Made by a program: the position numbers and the translations under genes. From assembly GCA_945892985.1 (NCBI GenBank), contig CAMDDU010000004.1:95698-159697 (forward strand): a stretch of 64,000 bases of DNA. The letters are read 5' to 3'. Source of the DNA: CAITSH01 sp945892985 (GTDB lineage Bacteria > Pseudomonadota > Gammaproteobacteria > Burkholderiales > SG8-39). Of the stretch, positions 61,576 through 64,000 are shown in pieces (within the stretch, counting starts at the first letter, position 1; the number at the start of each line of letters is the position of its first letter). The notes beneath the pieces are model-generated. The model saw nothing but the letters and a program-made list of their open reading frames with translations. It was not told the origin of the DNA and did no database searches.

Positions 61576-62472
61576 ATGCAGTCGTCGTTGATCACCGGTC
61601 TGCGCAGCGTCGAGCTCGGCGTTGTCGACATCGCGGCAAGCGAGGCGTTTTATACGGGCACCTGGCGCCTTTCGGTTGCCGCACGGGACGGTGCCGCCGT
61701 CTACCTGCGCGGAACCGGCGCCCCCCACCACTTGCTGTCGCTGCACCCGCGCAGCAGCACGGAACTGCTCGCGATCACCTTCAATGCCACTTCGCGTGGC
61801 GCCGTCGACACGCTGGCGCAGCGCATCGCCGACAAGGGTGCCCGGCTGCAAGCACCGCCTGCCGCAATCACCACGCCGGGTGGCGGTTACGGCTTTGCCT
61901 TCCGCGACGCTGAAGGCCGGCGTTTTTGCATCGTCAGCGATGACCTGCGCCACACCGACGCCTCAGCTGTTCGTGACATGCCGGAGCGGCTTGCCCATGT
62001 GGTGCTCAATTCGAAGGACGCCGATGCGGCGATGCATTTTTTCACCGAGGTGCTCGGCTTTACGCTCTCGGACACCACACGCATGATGCATTTCATCCGC
62101 TGCAACAGCGACCACCACAACATCGCCTTCGCTTTTGCCAAGGAGGCCACGCTCAACCATATCGCCTTCATGCTGCCCGACTGGGAGTCGGTGATGACAG
62201 GCGGCGGCCGCTTGCGCGACGCGGGCTATCCGATCGCGTGGGGTGTCGGCCGCCACGGTCCCGGACACAATGTGTTCGCCTACTTTATCGGCCCTGAAAA
62301 TCTGGTGATTGAATACACCGCCGAGGTCCAGCAGGTCGACGCCAGCTATGTGGCGGGCAAGCCCGAGGACTGGAAGTGGCTGCCTGGACGCCTGGACCAA
62401 TGGGGCATTTCAGAAGCGCCCTCGCCCCGCCTGAAGGAGGCGCAGACACAAATCCATTTTGCCGAAGAATAA
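61576..62472 (+). CDS. VOC-family protein, extradiol dioxygenase-like
   Basis: A 298-residue protein made of two VOC (glyoxalase/extradiol dioxygenase) modules. The first (about 8-115) is LRSVELGVVDIAASEAFYTGTW; the second (about 135-265) has the metal ligands His (LAHVVLN), His (NHIAFML) and Glu (VIEYTAEV). This matches the type I extradiol dioxygenase layout, with the active site in the C-terminal module. It could cleave a catechol-like ring; substrate unknown. It is co-oriented with the downstream binding protein. Confidence 0.82.
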   Translation: MQSSLITGLRSVELGVVDIAASEAFYTGTWRLSVAARDGAAVYLRGTGAPHHLLSLHPRSSTELLAITFNATSRGAVDTLAQRIADKGARLQAPPAAITTPGGGYGFAFRDAEGRRFCIVSDDLRHTDASAVRDMPERLAHVVLNSKDADAAMHFFTEVLGFTLSDTTRMMHFIRCNSDHHNIAFAFAKEATLNHIAFMLPDWESVMTGGGRLRDAGYPIAWGVGRHGPGHNVFAYFIGPENLVIEYTAEVQQVDASYVAGKPEDWKWLPGRLDQWGISEAPSPRLKEAQTQIHFAEE

Positions 62473-62605
62473 ACCCTGATACGCTGCACCGCACAACGGC
62501 AGCACACGCAGACATGGCCTTGTTGCAGCGAGAATCTATAGAATATGGCGTCACGCAAGACCAAAAAGAAGTGCATCGATTAAACCGATTCAAGGAGGAG
62601 CAAAC

Positions 62606-63799
62606 ATGACGTACCAAAAACCCAAGTTGCTGTCGGGGCTGCTCGCTTGCGCGATCGCCTTGTGCAGCGGCGCCGCAGCGGCACAGACGATCAAGATCGG
62701 CCTGCTCAATTCAACCTCGGGGGTATTCGCGACCCTGGGCGATCAGATCGACAAAAGCGTCAAGCTGTACATGAAAGAGAACGCCGGCAAGCTGCCGCCG
62801 GGCGTGAAAGTAGAATTGATCGTGCGCGATGACGGCGGCCCCAACCCGGATACCGCCAAAAGACTCACCCAGGAATTGCTCACCCGCGACAAGGTCGACT
62901 TCCTCACCGGCTTTATCTGGACACCCAACGCCATGGCGGCAGCGCCGATGCTGGCCGAGACCAAGACGCCGCTGGTGATCATGAATGCCGCGGCATCGGT
63001 CATCACCACCCGTTCGCCGTATTTTGTGCGCGCTTCACTGACGCTGTGGCAAAGCGGCTACCCGATGGGCGTGTGGGCGGCGAAAAAATACAAAAAAGCC
63101 TACACCATGGTCACCGACTTCGCGCCCGGACACGATGCCGAAACGGCCTTCATCAAGGGTTTCAAGGACGGCGGCGGCGAAATCATCGGCAGCGTGCGCA
63201 TGCCGATCAAGAACCCCGACTTTATCGCCTTCATGCAAAAAGCCAAGGACGTGAAACCCGACGTGGTGTTCAACATGGTCACCGCAGGCGCCCCGTCGAC
63301 GGCGATCCAGAAGGCCTACAACGACCTCGGTCTGCGCCAGGCCGGCATTCCCTTTATCGGCACCGGCGACTCGGTCACCGAGGAGGAACTGATCAACATG
63401 GGCGATGCGCCGCTGGGCTACATCTCGGCCTGGAATTATTCGATGGCCGGCGACCGCCCCGCCAACAAGGCCTTCGTCGGCGCATGGGAACGCGATTACG
63501 GCAAGACCATCCCGCCGGGCTTTATCGCCGTGGGCGCCTACGATGCCATGGACATGATTTACACCGCCATCCGCGAGCAAAAGGGCAAGGTGGACGGCGA
63601 TCAAGCAATGAAGATCCTGTCCAATTACAAAAATCCAAACAGCCCGCGCGGCCCGATTGCGATTGATCCGGCGACACGCGACATTGTGCAGAACATCTAC
63701 ATTCGCGAAACACGCAAGGTCGGCGGCCGCAACATGAACGTCGAGATAGAGACGATCCCGAACGTCAAGGATCCGTGGAAGGAATTCAACAAGCCGTAA
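62606..63799 (+). CDS. Branched-chain amino acid-type ABC substrate-binding protein
   Basis: A 397-residue periplasmic binding protein (Peripla_BP_6, LivK-like) with an AAGGAGGAG ribosome site. Signal peptide ends at GAAAAQTIK. Motifs: IKIGLLNSTSGVFATLGDQIDKSVKLYM, IVRDDGGPNPDTAKRLTQELLTRDKVDFLTGF, TPLVIMNAAASVITTRSPYFVRAS, and FKDGGGEIIGSVRMP. In catabolic clusters such proteins often bind aromatic acids. Permease and ATPase genes would lie beyond the right edge, but a transposase intervenes. Confidence 0.9.
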   Translation: MTYQKPKLLSGLLACAIALCSGAAAAQTIKIGLLNSTSGVFATLGDQIDKSVKLYMKENAGKLPPGVKVELIVRDDGGPNPDTAKRLTQELLTRDKVDFLTGFIWTPNAMAAAPMLAETKTPLVIMNAAASVITTRSPYFVRASLTLWQSGYPMGVWAAKKYKKAYTMVTDFAPGHDAETAFIKGFKDGGGEIIGSVRMPIKNPDFIAFMQKAKDVKPDVVFNMVTAGAPSTAIQKAYNDLGLRQAGIPFIGTGDSVTEEELINMGDAPLGYISAWNYSMAGDRPANKAFVGAWERDYGKTIPPGFIAVGAYDAMDMIYTAIREQKGKVDGDQAMKILSNYKNPNSPRGPIAIDPATRDIVQNIYIRETRKVGGRNMNVEIETIPNVKDPWKEFNKP

Positions 63800-63884
63800 C
63801 GGCAGTTGCGGCACGGGCGCGCCACTCTACGCGCACTCGGCGCGCCAAATAAAAAGGCTCATTTAGCGAATGATGTTGTTGAAC

Positions 63885-64000
63885 TCATGCTCTGACCGCG
63901 AGAGTGAGCAACCGTGCGGGATCGGGGCTGAAGCGGGGCGACCGGTCGAGAACTCTAAACCATCCGAGGTAGTTGGTGAGGTATTTCGTGGCAACACCCT
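63885..64000 (-). mobile_element. Transposase 3' end (partial), IS1595/ISXO2-like
   Basis: The minus strand reads GVATKYLTNYLGWFRVLDRS and a short tail ending in AVRA and stop. GVxTKYLxNYLxWFRxLD is the C-terminal signature I associate with ISXO2/IS1595-type transposases; the family assignment is from memory. The gene runs off the right edge. The element's terminus probably lies near 63855-63880, with no clear inverted repeat visible. Confidence 0.65.

Overview
The window reads as a chromosomal segment of a GC-rich betaproteobacterium, most likely in or near the Burkholderiales. Three things suggest this: the gene order metK, two late lipid A acyltransferases, dapF, DUF484 and xerC; an S-adenosylhomocysteine (SAH) riboswitch in front of ahcY; and five intact Bug/TctC-type tricarboxylate receptors plus the remnant of a sixth. 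No rRNA, tRNA or CRISPR array was seen.

1-12 kb, metal (zinc) region, all on the minus strand. It holds a ZIP permease, a Zur-type Fur-family regulator, a CobW/COG0523 GTPase, an FtsX-type ABC permease with its ATPase, a DUF3299 protein, a small Cys/His-rich exported protein, a ZnuD-like TonB-dependent receptor, a second receptor cut by the window edge, and three small exported proteins with similar C-termini. Two palindromes sharing the core TGCAA-N5-TTGCA lie upstream of the ZIP gene and of the regulator gene. I read this as a zinc acquisition and allocation locus. A two-STAS-domain protein sits between the receptors.

12-28 kb, mostly housekeeping. It contains rlmI, a Gfo/Idh/MocA oxidoreductase, a split chromate transporter pair, xerC, DUF484, dapF, a CoA-binding protein, two lipid A acyltransferases, metK, an orphan DUF1116 protein, an HD-GYP protein, then ahcY behind the SAH riboswitch and metF. 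Between xerC and chrA is a stretch of about 820 bp made of three tandem modules that fuse copies of the xerC 3' end and the chrA 5' end.

28-37 kb. A 1165-residue membrane HD-GYP sensor, then divergent cysB and cysI-DUF934-cobA (sulfite reduction and siroheme synthesis, with no cysH, cysD or cysN here), then a DUF4337 membrane protein whose stop codon lies inside a 15-bp tandem repeat.

37-64 kb, accessory catabolic region. It contains a TRAP transporter (dctPQM), five Bug receptors without TctAB, a branched-chain-type binding protein, a binding protein with no signal peptide, an IclR regulator with a perfect palindrome upstream, and many enzymes: amidohydrolase, carboxymuconolactone decarboxylase-like proteins, flavoprotein dehydrogenase, Ldh-type dehydrogenase, TIM-barrel isomerase, Asp/Glu racemase-like, OYE, VOC dioxygenase-like, Tat-exported multicopper oxidase. 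This looks like uptake and breakdown of organic or aromatic acids, but no substrate can be assigned. The right edge cuts a transposase gene.

Repeats run through the whole window: a dispersed inverted repeat of about 85-120 bp (six copies), a short hairpin family (six copies), and many short tandem repeats at gene ends.
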